From Gammaproteobacteria bacterium (GTDB taxonomy: Bacteria; Pseudomonadota; Gammaproteobacteria; Steroidobacterales; GCA-2729495): 40,802 bases of DNA. The notes beneath the pieces are model-generated. The model was not told the origin of the DNA. It was given only the letters and a program-made list of their open reading frames with translations, and did no database searches. Location: contig JAPUGB010000065.1 of assembly GCA_027293165.1 (NCBI GenBank), forward strand, positions 1 through 40,802, written 5' to 3'. This document shows, in pieces, positions 7,550 to 16,222 of the stretch (position 1 is the stretch's first letter; every line of letters begins with the position of its first letter). Both the position numbers and the translations under genes were made by a program.

Positions 7550-8536
7550 ATGCAAATTTATTCCGAAAGCGATGTCAACGTCGACAAGCTCACTGACAAA
7601 AGGATCGCCGTGCTTGGATACGGCAGCCAGGGTCGGGCACATGCGCTCAATTTAAAGGATAGCGGTCTCGATGTCGTGGCGGGCCTGCGGCCCGACGGCG
7701 CCAGCTGGGCAAAGGCCCAGGCAGACGGACTGGAAGTTCAGCGCCCGGAAGATGCCGTCACTGATGCGGCCCTGGTCGCTTTCCTGGTGCCGGACACGGC
7801 GCAGCCGGCGCTCTACGAGCAAGTGGTGGACGGGATTCCACAAGCAGCGACGTTGCTGTTTGCGCACGGCTTCAATATTCATTATGACCAGATCCAGCCG
7901 CGGGAAGACCTCGATGTGGTCTTGATTGCGCCGAAGGGACCGGGCGATCTGGTCAGACGCCAATACCAACAAGGCAAAGGCGTTCCGTGCCTGGTTGCTG
8001 TTGCGCAGGACCGAAGCGGCGAAGCCATGGCAACGGCCTTGGCCTATGCGCACGGGATCGGGGGCTCCCGGGGCGGGATTCTGGAAACCACTTTTGCCGA
8101 GGAAACCGAGACTGACCTGTTCGGCGAACAAGCGGTCCTGTGCGGCGGGGCAACCGAACTGGTGCTGGCTGGATTCGACACGCTGGTCAAGGCCGGCTAT
8201 CAGCCCGAGGTGGCCTATTTCGAGTGCATGCACGAACTGAAGCTGATCGTTGATTTGCTGCACGAGGGCGGACTAAAGAAAATGCATCAGTTCATCAGCG
8301 AAACGGCCAAGTGGGGAGATTTGAAGAGCGGCCCACGCGTAATCGACGCGCACGTGCGTGAGCGCATGCAGGAAATCCTGGCGGAAATCCAGGACGGCAG
8401 TTTTGCAAAGGAGTGGGTTGCAGAGAACCGGCAGGGCCGCAGTGAGTATCAGCGAATGCTCGCCGCGGATCTGGCCCATCCCATCGAGACGGTAGGTAGG
8501 GAGCTGCGCGCCCGCATGCCCTGGCTGGAAGAGTAA
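7550..8536 (+). CDS. ilvC: Ketol-acid reductoisomerase, class I (NADP+)
   Basis: Starting at the ATG at 7550, six bases after GAGGAG, gives 328 residues, the usual class I length. The enzyme converts 2-acetolactate or 2-aceto-2-hydroxybutyrate to the dihydroxy acid, the second common step to Val, Leu and Ile. A Rossmann GYGSQG motif (23-28) and the LRPDGASW loop (46-53) indicate NADPH use. The active site includes H106 and the Mg ligands D189 and E193 in DLFGEQ. It is the first gene after the leader/attenuator. No acetolactate synthase genes (ilvBN/GM) occur in the window, so the substrate must come from a distant locus. Confidence 0.97.
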   Translation: MQIYSESDVNVDKLTDKRIAVLGYGSQGRAHALNLKDSGLDVVAGLRPDGASWAKAQADGLEVQRPEDAVTDAALVAFLVPDTAQPALYEQVVDGIPQAATLLFAHGFNIHYDQIQPREDLDVVLIAPKGPGDLVRRQYQQGKGVPCLVAVAQDRSGEAMATALAYAHGIGGSRGGILETTFAEETETDLFGEQAVLCGGATELVLAGFDTLVKAGYQPEVAYFECMHELKLIVDLLHEGGLKKMHQFISETAKWGDLKSGPRVIDAHVRERMQEILAEIQDGSFAKEWVAENRQGRSEYQRMLAADLAHPIETVGRELRARMPWLEE

Positions 8537-8611
8537 CAGCGACCGGGGTTCCACCGATGTGGCCCGGAATTCGGGCGCGGCAACGGAAATAGAGAAAATC
8601 GGAGGCACAGG

Positions 8612-10186
8612 ATGAACAAGCGAGCTGAGGATCGCGTCTTCATATTCGACACGAGCTTACGGGATGGCGAACAGGCACCCGGGTGCAGCATGACGCTGCG
8701 CGAGAAGCTGAGGGTCGCCGCGGCACTCCGTGAACTTAAGGTCGATGTCATCGAGGCTGGGTTTCCGGCCGCTTCTCCCGGCGATTTCGACGCAGTACAG
8801 GCTATTGCCGGTGAGATCGACGGACCGATCATCTGCGGACTGGCGCGTTGCAATCCAACCGACATCGAGCGGGTCTGGAACGCGGTGAGGTCCGCCGATC
8901 GGCACCGGATTCATGTGTTCGTGGCGACCAGTGAGATTCACCGTGAGCACAAGCTGCAGATGGCGAAGGAAGAAATCATCAAGAGCGCTGTAAGCGCGGT
9001 GGAAATGGCGAAGGCGCACTGTGACGATGTCGAATTCTCGCCCGAAGACGCGTCTCGCACCGAGCTGGCCTATCTGGCGGACGTCGTCACGGCCGTCATC
9101 GAGGCTGGTGCAACCACCGTCAATATACCGGACACGGTGGGATATACAGTACCCGATGAATTTGCCGAGCTATTCAGGTACCTGAAACAGCATGTGCCAG
9201 GTATCGACGACATCGTGCTTAGCGTGCACTGTCACGATGACCTGGGTATGGCGGTCGCCAATAGCCTGGCGGCGGTCGGCGCGGGAGCGCGCCAGATTGA
9301 GTGCACCATTAACGGGATTGGCGAGCGGGCCGGCAACTGTTCACTCGAAGAAGTGGTCATGGCGCTCAAGACCCGCGCGGAATTTTTTGGCGTCGGTACC
9401 GGTATCGACACGCGCAAGTTATACCCAACCAGCCGCCTGGTTGCGAGCATCACCGGCATGCACATTCCGCGCAATAAGGCCGTCGTTGGGGAGAACGCAT
9501 TCGCGCATGAAGCCGGCATTCATCAACACGGCATGCTGAAGAATGCTGCAACCTACGAAATCATGCTGCCCGAAGACGTCGGCATCAGTCAGTCGAATTT
9601 GGTACTGGGCAAGCACAGTGGTCGTCATGCATTCCGGGAACGCGTCCGGCAACTCGGGTTCGAACTCGATGATGATGAACTGAACCGGGCCTTCACGGAC
9701 TTCAAGAGCCTGGCCGACCGGAAAAAGGAGCTGTTCGATGCCGATTTAGAAGCCATCATCATGAATACCGGCACCGGTATCCAGGGCCCGTGGCAATTGG
9801 ATGAACTCAATATAACGGCCGGCACCGGAAAAATCGCTGCCGCGGCGGTTCGACTCAGTCATGCCGACGGGCAGACGATCAGTGAGGCATCAGTGGGCGA
9901 CGGCCCGGTCGAGGCAGCATTCAAGGCCATAGAAAGAGCGGCAGGCGTGTCCGCGGACCTGAAAAATTTCGAGGTCCGAAGCGTAACGGTCGGCGAGGAC
10001 GCCCAAGGTGAGGTGACCGTAACCGTAGAATATAATGGCCAAAGCTACAGGGGGCATGGCATCAGCACGGATATCGTGGAGGCCGGCGCCAGGGCGTATC
10101 TTGAAGTCATTAATCGTATCTGCCGACGGCAGGAAACCGGCGCAGACAGAGCAGCCGAAAAACAGCAAAGCATCGCCGGTATCTAG
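8612..10186 (+). CDS. leuA: 2-Isopropylmalate synthase
   Basis: The 524-residue protein is the first committed enzyme of leucine synthesis (acetyl-CoA + 2-oxoisovalerate to 2-isopropylmalate). It has an N-terminal HMGL-type TIM barrel with the FDTSLRDGEQAPGCSM signature near residue 12 and the metal site HCHDD near 206. GNCSLEE and HEAGIHQHG follow near 243 and 303. The C-terminal part (about 395-505) is the regulatory domain that normally binds leucine. The start follows GGAGG by 6 nt, and the gene is 75 nt after ilvC. The last 20 residues or so are polar and probably disordered. Confidence 0.96.
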   Translation: MNKRAEDRVFIFDTSLRDGEQAPGCSMTLREKLRVAAALRELKVDVIEAGFPAASPGDFDAVQAIAGEIDGPIICGLARCNPTDIERVWNAVRSADRHRIHVFVATSEIHREHKLQMAKEEIIKSAVSAVEMAKAHCDDVEFSPEDASRTELAYLADVVTAVIEAGATTVNIPDTVGYTVPDEFAELFRYLKQHVPGIDDIVLSVHCHDDLGMAVANSLAAVGAGARQIECTINGIGERAGNCSLEEVVMALKTRAEFFGVGTGIDTRKLYPTSRLVASITGMHIPRNKAVVGENAFAHEAGIHQHGMLKNAATYEIMLPEDVGISQSNLVLGKHSGRHAFRERVRQLGFELDDDELNRAFTDFKSLADRKKELFDADLEAIIMNTGTGIQGPWQLDELNITAGTGKIAAAAVRLSHADGQTISEASVGDGPVEAAFKAIERAAGVSADLKNFEVRSVTVGEDAQGEVTVTVEYNGQSYRGHGISTDIVEAGARAYLEVINRICRRQETGADRAAEKQQSIAGI

Positions 10187-10211
10187 CAGCGGTCACCATC
10201 AAGGAGTAACG

Positions 10212-11174
10212 ATGCCGATCAACGAATGCGACTGGATCTGGCAGAACGGCAAACTGGTGCCGTGGTCAGAGGCCCAAGTGCACGTGCTGACACACGGCCT
10301 GCACTACGGCTCGACCGTATTCGAAGGAATTCGTGTATACGCAACCCCGTCAGGGTCGATGGCATTTCGGCTGCAGGCACACACGCGGCGCATGCTCGAT
10401 TCTGCGCGGATTCACCGCATCAACATCCCGTATAGCGAGGACCAGATCAACGCCGCCTGCCGGGAAGTTGTGCTGCGCAACCAGTTGACCAACGGGGCCT
10501 ACATTCGCCCCATCGCCTATCGCGGTTACGGCGAGATCGGGCTGGCACCTGCGGCCGATCATCCGGTTGAAATGGCGATCGCTGCCTGGGAGTGGGGAGC
10601 TTACCTGGGCTCCGAGGCTCTGGAAAACGGCGTCGACGTCTGCGTGTCATCGTGGCAAAGGGTGGCTCCGAATACGATCCCGGCGCTGGCAAAAGCCGGC
10701 GGCAATTATCTGTCGAGCACCCTGGTCAGTCTGGAAGCCAGGGAAAACGGGTTCGCAGAGGGTATTGCGCTGGCCAGCGACGGCACCGTCAGCGAGGGCG
10801 CCGGCGAAAACCTGTTTTTGGTCAAGGACGGCAAAGTGTATACGCCGCCTGCGGCGGCCTCGATCCTGCCGGGTATTACCCGCAATAGCGTGATGGTGCT
10901 AGCCGAGAAAGCCGGCATAAACATCCAGGAACAATTGATCCCGCGGGAGATGCTGTACATCGCTGACGAAATATTTTTAACCGGCACCGCGGCGGAGATT
11001 ACCCCGGTACGCTCGGTTGACCGGATCGCCGTTGGCAATGGAAAGCGAGGTGATCTGACACGTCAGTTGCAGGACAGTTTCTTCGGGTTATTTAAAGGTA
11101 CGACGAAAGATGAATGGGGCTGGCTGGAGCCGCTGGAGTCTGAATCAAAAATAAAACAGAAAGCCGCCGGGTGA
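10212..11174 (+). CDS. ilvE: Branched-chain amino acid aminotransferase
   Basis: The start ATG at 10212 is 5 nt after AAGGAG; earlier in-frame codons overlap leuA. The 320-residue fold-type IV PLP enzyme transfers the amino group for the last step of Val, Leu and Ile synthesis. Features are the HGLHYGSTVFEGIR segment near 29, the PLP lysine in ALAKAGGNYLSS (about 160), and TVSEGAGENLF and FLTGTAAEITPV, which hold the phosphate. It sits between leuA and leuC, which fits an operon covering the whole branched-chain pathway. The charged last 15 residues or so look like a lineage-specific tail. Confidence 0.95.
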   Translation: MPINECDWIWQNGKLVPWSEAQVHVLTHGLHYGSTVFEGIRVYATPSGSMAFRLQAHTRRMLDSARIHRINIPYSEDQINAACREVVLRNQLTNGAYIRPIAYRGYGEIGLAPAADHPVEMAIAAWEWGAYLGSEALENGVDVCVSSWQRVAPNTIPALAKAGGNYLSSTLVSLEARENGFAEGIALASDGTVSEGAGENLFLVKDGKVYTPPAAASILPGITRNSVMVLAEKAGINIQEQLIPREMLYIADEIFLTGTAAEITPVRSVDRIAVGNGKRGDLTRQLQDSFFGLFKGTTKDEWGWLEPLESESKIKQKAAG

Positions 11175-11250
11175 CCGGCGCTTGATTTGCTTCGGGTTGT
11201 CGCCAGATTTTCTTAGCTTGGAATATTAGTCTCGCGGAGAACTCTCAGCC

Positions 11251-12660
11251 ATGAGCGGAAAATCGCTGTTCGAAAAAGTGTGGGACGAGCATATCGTCGT
11301 GCCCGAGACGGACGATGCGCCGGCCGTGCTCTATATCGACCTGCACCTGATTCATGAGGTCACGACGCCGCAGGCGTTCGCGCTGTTGAAAGATCAACAG
11401 CTGTCGGTGCGTCGTCCCGATTTGACGCTGGCCACGATGGATCACTCGACCCCCACCGTGCCGGTAACCACCCTGAAGGACCTGGAAGTGGTTGCCGAGG
11501 CGCCAGCGGCGGCGCAGATTCGCGCGATGATCGACAACTGCGAACACTTCGGGATCGAACTGTATGGTTTCGGCAGCGAATACCGCGGCATCGTGCACGT
11601 GATCGGCCCTGAACTCGGGGCTACACAGCCCGGCAAAACCATCGTCTGCGGTGACAGCCATACCAGCACGCATGGCGCGTTCGGGGCGCTGGCTTTCGGC
11701 ATCGGTTCGACCGAGGCGGCACACGTGCTGGTCACGCAATGCCTACTGCAACGCAAGCCCAAAATAATGGCGGTGACGATCGACGGCGCTTTGCAAACCG
11801 GGGTTTCCGCCAAGGACGTGATCCTGGCGCTGATCGGACAGATCGGTGTCGAAGGCGGCGTCGGTCATGTCATCGAGTACCTCGGAAACCCGTTGGCGGG
11901 GCTGAACATGGAACAGCGCATGACCATCTGCAACATGACCATCGAAGGCGGCGCCCGGGCCGGCATGATGGCGCCCGACGCAATCACGCTTGAATACCTT
12001 GCCGGCAGGCCGCAGGCACCTGCTGGCGCCGACTGGGATGCGGCGGTCGAACGCTGGCGTAAACTGCCGTCGGATCCCGATGCCCGCTTCGACCGGGAAG
12101 TCAGCCTCGACGCGTCGCGGCTCGAGCCGATGATCACCTTCGGCACCAACCCCGGTATGGTCATCCCGGTCACGCAACCGGTTCCCACCGATACCGGCGA
12201 CCCGAGTTTCCGTAAGGCGCTCGATTACATGCAGGTCGAAGCCGGCAAGCCGATACTTGGCAAAGCCATAGACATAGTCTTTATTGGCAGTTGCACCAAT
12301 TCACGCATGACCGACCTGCGGCAGGCCGCTGAAATGATCAAGGGGCATAAAGTCGCCGACTCGGTGCGGATGCTGGTCGTGCCCGGATCCCAGTCGATCA
12401 AGGCAGAGGCGGAGGCGGAAGGGCTGGACGAAATTTTCATCAGCGCCGGCGCTGAGTGGCGGGAATCGGGATGCTCGATGTGCCTGGGCATGAACGGTGA
12501 CGTGGTCGGACGCGGCCAGTTGGCGGTTAGCACCAGCAACCGGAATTTCGAAGGGCGCCAGGGCGTGGGCGCGCGAACGGTGTTGGCCAGCCCGGCAACT
12601 GCCGTCGCATCGGCAATCAGTGGAACGATCGCCGACCCTCGCGAACTGAACCGGCACTAA
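11251..12660 (+). CDS. leuC: 3-Isopropylmalate dehydratase, large subunit
   Basis: This 469-residue aconitase-family subunit, with LeuD, isomerises 2- to 3-isopropylmalate. The [4Fe-4S] ligands are recognisable in [13 protein letters not shown] (about 345) and [11 protein letters not shown] (about 405-415). [19 protein letters not shown] lies near residue 130. Length and order are standard for bacterial LeuC. It begins 76 nt after ilvE and is followed by leuD after 44 nt. Confidence 0.97.
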   Translation: MSGKSLFEKVWDEHIVVPETDDAPAVLYIDLHLIHEVTTPQAFALLKDQQLSVRRPDLTLATMDHSTPTVPVTTLKDLEVVAEAPAAAQIRAMIDNCEHFGIELYGFGSEYRGIVHVIGPELGATQPGKTIVCGDSHTSTHGAFGALAFGIGSTEAAHVLVTQCLLQRKPKIMAVTIDGALQTGVSAKDVILALIGQIGVEGGVGHVIEYLGNPLAGLNMEQRMTICNMTIEGGARAGMMAPDAITLEYLAGRPQAPAGADWDAAVERWRKLPSDPDARFDREVSLDASRLEPMITFGTNPGMVIPVTQPVPTDTGDPSFRKALDYMQVEAGKPILGKAIDIVFIGSCTNSRMTDLRQAAEMIKGHKVADSVRMLVVPGSQSIKAEAEAEGLDEIFISAGAEWRESGCSMCLGMNGDVVGRGQLAVSTSNRNFEGRQGVGARTVLASPATAVASAISGTIADPRELNRH

Positions 12661-12704
12661 CGCAGCTCGAACGAAAACCTTAGGCAAGCGCGACAAACGA
12701 TTTG

Positions 12705-13289
12705 ATGGAAAAAATAATCCGCATAGAGTCGAAGACCCTGGTGCTGCCGCTGGATGACGTGGACACGGACCAGATAATCCCGGCCCGGTTTCTGACCACG
12801 ACGACCAGGGACGGGATCGGCAACGCTTTATTCGCCGACTGGCGCTATGACGCCAACGGCGAGCCGAATGCCGATTTTGTATTAAATGGCCCCGACGTAG
12901 CCGGTTGCGAGGTGTTAGTGGCCGGCCGGAATTTCGGTTGCGGTTCCTCTCGGGAACATGCGCCGTGGGCCCTGGTGGATTTCGGTATTCGCGCAGTCGT
13001 CAGCACGGCGATCGCTGATATCTTCCGCAACAACTCGCTCAAAAATGGTCTCGTGCCGGTCATCGTCGATGCGGATACACACCAGTATCTTCTCGACAAC
13101 CCCGGCATAACGGTCATCGTCGACGTGAAGCAACGGACACTGTCGCTGCCCGATGGCCGGACCGCTACATTCCCGATCGATGGTTTCTCCCGGCACTGCA
13201 TCATGAACGGCATCGACCAACTGGGGTTTCTGCGGCAGCAGGAAGCGGCGATAGCGGATTTTGAGACCAACCGCCCTTGGACGCCCTGA
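12705..13289 (+). CDS. leuD: 3-Isopropylmalate dehydratase, small subunit
   Basis: The 194-residue swivel-domain partner of LeuC has [17 protein letters not shown] near the N-terminus and the signature [17 protein letters not shown] near 70-86. The ATG at 12705 is chosen; a TTG one codon earlier is in frame. Neither has a strong Shine-Dalgarno, so coupling to leuC may matter. Its last 13 bases overlap leuB. Confidence 0.96.
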   Translation: MEKIIRIESKTLVLPLDDVDTDQIIPARFLTTTTRDGIGNALFADWRYDANGEPNADFVLNGPDVAGCEVLVAGRNFGCGSSREHAPWALVDFGIRAVVSTAIADIFRNNSLKNGLVPVIVDADTHQYLLDNPGITVIVDVKQRTLSLPDGRTATFPIDGFSRHCIMNGIDQLGFLRQQEAAIADFETNRPWTP

Positions 13290-14347
13290 TCGCAATCCTG
13301 CCGGGAGACGGCATCGGACCCGAGGTGACCCACGAAGGGGTGCGCGTACTGAACGCCATTGCCGAACAGTATGGGCATCGCTTTGAACGGCGGGAAGCGC
13401 TGATCGGCGGCGCAGCCCTGGACGCCTTAGATATTCCCGCACCGGAAGCGACGCTCGACCTGGCCCGGGAAGCGGACGCCGTTCTGCTCGGCGCCGTCGG
13501 CGGTCCCAAATGGAACGACGTGCCCGGCGACAAGCGGCCCGAGCGTGGGCTGCTGAACCTGCGCGCGGCGATGAATACGTTCGCGAACGTTCGGCCGGTA
13601 GTCCCCCACGAAGCACTACGCGGTGCATCACCAATAAAGGAAGAACTGCTGGTCGGCGTCGACATGATCGTCGTCCGGGAGCTGACCGGAGGTATCTATT
13701 TCGGAGAGAAACAGCGCAGTGCAGACAGCGCGACCGACGTCTGCACATACACTCGCGAGGAAATCGTACGGGTACTGCGAATTGCGGGCCAGCTCGCCCA
13801 GCAGCGCAAAGGCCGGGTCACGTCAGTGGACAAGTCCAACGTGCTGGAAACTTCGCGGCTCTGGCAAAGCGTCGCCAGGGAGTTTTTTGCGGAGGAGTTT
13901 CCGGAACTTGAAATCGAGCATCTGCTCGTCGACGCGGCAGCGATGCACCTGCTCTCAAGGCCGCGCGATTTCGACGTCATAGTCACCGAAAACATGTTCG
14001 GCGACATTCTGACGGATGAGGCATCGATGCTGGCCGGTTCGATGGGCATGCTGCCGTCGGCATCGTTGAACGCCGGCAAAAAGGGCCTGTATGAGCCGAT
14101 TCACGGTTCTGCTCCGGATATTGCCGGTCAAGGGATCGCAAATCCCTGCGGGTGCATCCTCAGCGTCGCAATGCTGCTCCGGCACTCACTGAGCCTCGAA
14201 GCGGAGGCTGCGGCAGTTGAAGCGGCCGTGTTCGGGGCATTGGACCAGGGATACCGCACGGCCGACATCGCCATCGCGGGCGCACCGTCCGTCACAACCC
14301 GGGAAATGGGCGACGCAATCGCGGCGGGCTTACCGGCAGGCGACTAG
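13277..14347 (+). CDS. leuB: 3-Isopropylmalate dehydrogenase
   Basis: The 356-residue NAD-dependent oxidative decarboxylase makes 2-ketoisocaproate from 3-isopropylmalate. Landmarks are [11 protein letters not shown] at 7-17, [10 protein letters not shown] (about 135), [15 protein letters not shown] (about 185), the metal-binding [12 protein letters not shown] (about 240), and the adenine-binding [13 protein letters not shown] (about 275). The only possible start is TTG at 13277, because an in-frame stop lies just upstream and the first conserved strand begins at residue 4. The start lies inside leuD with a 13-nt overlap, suggesting translational coupling. The stop TAG overlaps the metB stop on the other strand. 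Confidence 0.96.
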   Translation: MDALIAILPGDGIGPEVTHEGVRVLNAIAEQYGHRFERREALIGGAALDALDIPAPEATLDLAREADAVLLGAVGGPKWNDVPGDKRPERGLLNLRAAMNTFANVRPVVPHEALRGASPIKEELLVGVDMIVVRELTGGIYFGEKQRSADSATDVCTYTREEIVRVLRIAGQLAQQRKGRVTSVDKSNVLETSRLWQSVAREFFAEEFPELEIEHLLVDAAAMHLLSRPRDFDVIVTENMFGDILTDEASMLAGSMGMLPSASLNAGKKGLYEPIHGSAPDIAGQGIANPCGCILSVAMLLRHSLSLEAEAAAVEAAVFGALDQGYRTADIAIAGAPSVTTREMGDAIAAGLPAGD

Positions 14348-15543
14348 GCCAGCGCAGAAAAACCGTCTGGCGCAACCGCGACCGCATCAAGCGCGCAGTC
14401 CAGCGCGTGCTCGACATCTGCCACCAGGTCAGCAGTGGCTTCGATCCCGGCGGACAAACGAATCAGTCCCGGGCAAAGGCCGGCAGTCCGCTTGCTGTCT
14501 TCGTCGACAACACCATGGGTCATGCTCCACGGATGAGATGCCAGGCTCTCAACTCCACCCAGTGATTCGGCCAGCGAGAAATATTTCAGCGCCTCGAGGA
14601 ACGCTCGTGCCGCTGGCTCTCTGCCCGCGAGTTCCAGACTGAGCATGCCACCAAAACCTCGCTGCTGGCGCTTCGCTACGGTATGCCCGGGGTGATCATG
14701 CAGACCGGGATAATAAACGCGCCTGACAGCCGCGTGGCCCACGGCAAGATCTGCCAGCGCGGCTGCGTTTTCTTCGTGCAGACGCATCCGCGCGTGTAGC
14801 GTGCGTAATCCTCGCAGCGTTAAGAAGCTATCGAACGGCGCGCCGGTCAGACCAATCGCGTTGGCCCAATACTGCATCTGCTCATGCAACTCCGCCGTGG
14901 TCGCCACCACGGCGCCACCGACGACGTCACTGTGGCCGTTAAGATACTTGGTGGTCGAATGCACGACCAGGTCGGCGCCGAACTCGATCGGCCGCTGCAA
15001 CACCGGTGACAGGAAAGTATTGTCCACCGCCAACAGCGCATCGCTGTCCAACAGCCGCCGACTGAGCTTCCGTAAATCGACGATTCGCAGCAGCGGATTG
15101 GTCGGCGTTTCAACCCAAACCAGTCGCGGGTTCTGCGCCAGCACGCGGTCCAGTTCCGCCGCATCGGTTTGGTCTATCAATTCAAGCCGGAACAACCCGC
15201 GCCGAGCGAATCCAGTCAACAAGCGAAACGTGCCGCCGTAACAATCGTTCGGCGCAATCACCAGGTCGCCGGGATCGACCAACTGGCATACCAGCGTGAT
15301 TGCGGCCATGCCGGTAGAGGTCACGGTGGCCCCCACCCCACCTTCGAGTTCGGCCAAGGCTTCGGCCAGCGCATCGCGCGTGGGATTGGCCGTGCGCGTG
15401 TAATCGTATTTGCGGGGCTTCCCGTAGCCCTCATAGGTGAACGTCGATGACAAATGCAACGGCGGCACGACGGCCCCGTACTGTTCATCGGATTCCAAAC
15501 CGGCTCGCACGGTTAGCGTTTGCGCAGATGGCTCGTTCGACAT
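14344..15543 (-). CDS. metB: Cystathionine gamma-synthase
   Basis: The 399-residue fold-type I PLP enzyme joins activated homoserine and cysteine to form cystathionine in methionine synthesis. It shows close motif-level similarity to E. coli MetB: DEQYGAVVPPLHLSSTF near 19, NPTRDALAEALAELEGG near 53, APNDCYGGTFRL, the PLP lysine in STTKYLNGHSDVVGG (about 197), and ESLGGVESLASHP near 328. A GGAG lies 9 nt before the ATG. Expression should be controlled by the SAM-I riboswitch directly upstream. A cystathionine gamma-lyase role is less likely because the SYR/YSR-type residues and the riboswitch point to biosynthesis. Confidence 0.93.
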   Translation of the reverse strand: MSNEPSAQTLTVRAGLESDEQYGAVVPPLHLSSTFTYEGYGKPRKYDYTRTANPTRDALAEALAELEGGVGATVTSTGMAAITLVCQLVDPGDLVIAPNDCYGGTFRLLTGFARRGLFRLELIDQTDAAELDRVLAQNPRLVWVETPTNPLLRIVDLRKLSRRLLDSDALLAVDNTFLSPVLQRPIEFGADLVVHSTTKYLNGHSDVVGGAVVATTAELHEQMQYWANAIGLTGAPFDSFLTLRGLRTLHARMRLHEENAAALADLAVGHAAVRRVYYPGLHDHPGHTVAKRQQRGFGGMLSLELAGREPAARAFLEALKYFSLAESLGGVESLASHPWSMTHGVVDEDSKRTAGLCPGLIRLSAGIEATADLVADVEHALDCALDAVAVAPDGFSALA

Positions 15544-15621
15544 GGATCGGTTCTCCGTTTGTAGGTGCTGCTGCTGCAGCGCTGTTCTCTCCGAGAACCC
15601 TACGGATCACCGTAAGCGGAA

Positions 15622-15655
15622 CCTTGCGTCCTTTAGCCAGCGGCCGTTCGCAAGG
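15622..15655 (-). promoter_or_regulatory. Expression-platform hairpin of the SAM riboswitch
   Basis: CCTTGCG (complement of 15649-15655) and CGCAAGG (complement of 15622-15628) form a 7-bp stem directly 3' of aptamer helix P1. It lacks a U-run. Further hairpins follow (GTTCTC/GAGAAC and TACGG/CCGTA), so the switch mechanism is not obvious. Rho-dependent or translational control is possible. Confidence 0.5.
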
Positions 15656-15776
15656 TCTCATCTTCCGGATCCCAATCTGATCTGGAATCCGTAGGACTTG
15701 GCACCTTTTCAGGAGGGTTAGTCCCGAAGGTTGCCCCGGCTTCCAAGGGCCTATCCCTCAGCCGGTCTCGATGAGA
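15656..15776 (-). promoter_or_regulatory. SAM-I (S-box) riboswitch aptamer controlling metB
   Basis: Read on the minus strand, the RNA has helix P1 formed by TCTCATC (15776-15770) and GATGAGA (15662-15656), an exact 7-bp pair. It also shows the conserved S-box blocks in order: CTGAGGGATAGGCCC, GCCGGGGCAACC and AAGGTGCCAAGTCC. These match the SAM-I family consensus closely. SAM binding is expected to turn metB off when methionine derivatives are plentiful. It begins a few bases after the predicted transcription start. Confidence 0.93.
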
Positions 15777-15784
15777 ACTCGTGC

Positions 15785-15814
15785 AGTGTAGGGGCTTCAT
15801 CGCTGGCCAGTCAA
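15785..15814 (-). promoter_or_regulatory. Predicted sigma-70 promoter of the metB riboswitch transcript
   Basis: On the minus strand, TTGACT (15814-15809) and TACACT (15790-15785) are separated by 18 nt. The predicted RNA start is about 7 nt downstream, immediately before riboswitch helix P1. That position supports the call. Confidence 0.65.
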
Positions 15815-15876
15815 GAAATTACGCCGAATCGCATGCAAAGTGCCCTGCCCGCTTGCATGCGGCCCGCCGGTGAGGT

Positions 15877-15900
15877 AATGTACTAACGTATTAGTACATT
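15877..15900 (+). promoter_or_regulatory. TrpR-family operator (predicted HisR site) of the his operon
   Basis: AATGTACTAA (15877-15886) and TTAGTACATT (15891-15900) are perfect inverted arms around CGTA. The GTACTA...TAGTAC core has the same half-sites as the E. coli TrpR operator. It lies 16 bp before the gene for a TrpR-family protein, so autoregulation of the whole his operon is likely. A TTGCAT at 15853-15858 could be the -35, which would put the -10 and RNA start within the palindrome. Confidence 0.85.
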
Positions 15901-15916
15901 AATATAACAAAATACC

Positions 15917-16222
15917 ATGAAGGACCATCGTGTGTTGAGCCCTGGCGAGGAAGTTGCCGCCGAAGAAGAACTCTTCAATGGGGTGCTGCAACTCAAGAAC
16001 ATCAGCGAGTGCCGGGCATTTTTCGAGGACCTGTGCACCCCGGCTGAACTGCAGGCGATGAAAGATCGCTGGAGCGTCGCCGAACGGCTGGCCGAAGGAC
16101 GGACCTATCGTGAGATTCATGAGCTGACCGGGGTCAGCGTGACGACGATTGGCAGGGTATCTAGATATTTATCTTCTGGTTCAGGTGGTTATCAAACTAT
16201 TTTAAAGAGACTTGGGAAATAA
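15917..16222 (+). CDS. hisR: TrpR/YerC-YecD family repressor, predicted histidine regulator HisR
   Basis: The 101-residue all-helical protein has the TrpR-like helix-turn-helix at about 62-84 (RTYREIHELTGVSVTTIGRVSRYL), preceded by the LCTPAELQAMKDRW helix. This subfamily heads his operons in many bacteria and is predicted to repress them with histidine as a cue. Here it is the first gene after a TrpR-like palindrome. Its stop overlaps the hisG start (TAATG). The ATG lacks a clear Shine-Dalgarno; a GTG at 15929 is an alternative. The effector is not proved by sequence. Confidence 0.87.
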   Translation: MKDHRVLSPGEEVAAEEELFNGVLQLKNISECRAFFEDLCTPAELQAMKDRWSVAERLAEGRTYREIHELTGVSVTTIGRVSRYLSSGSGGYQTILKRLGK

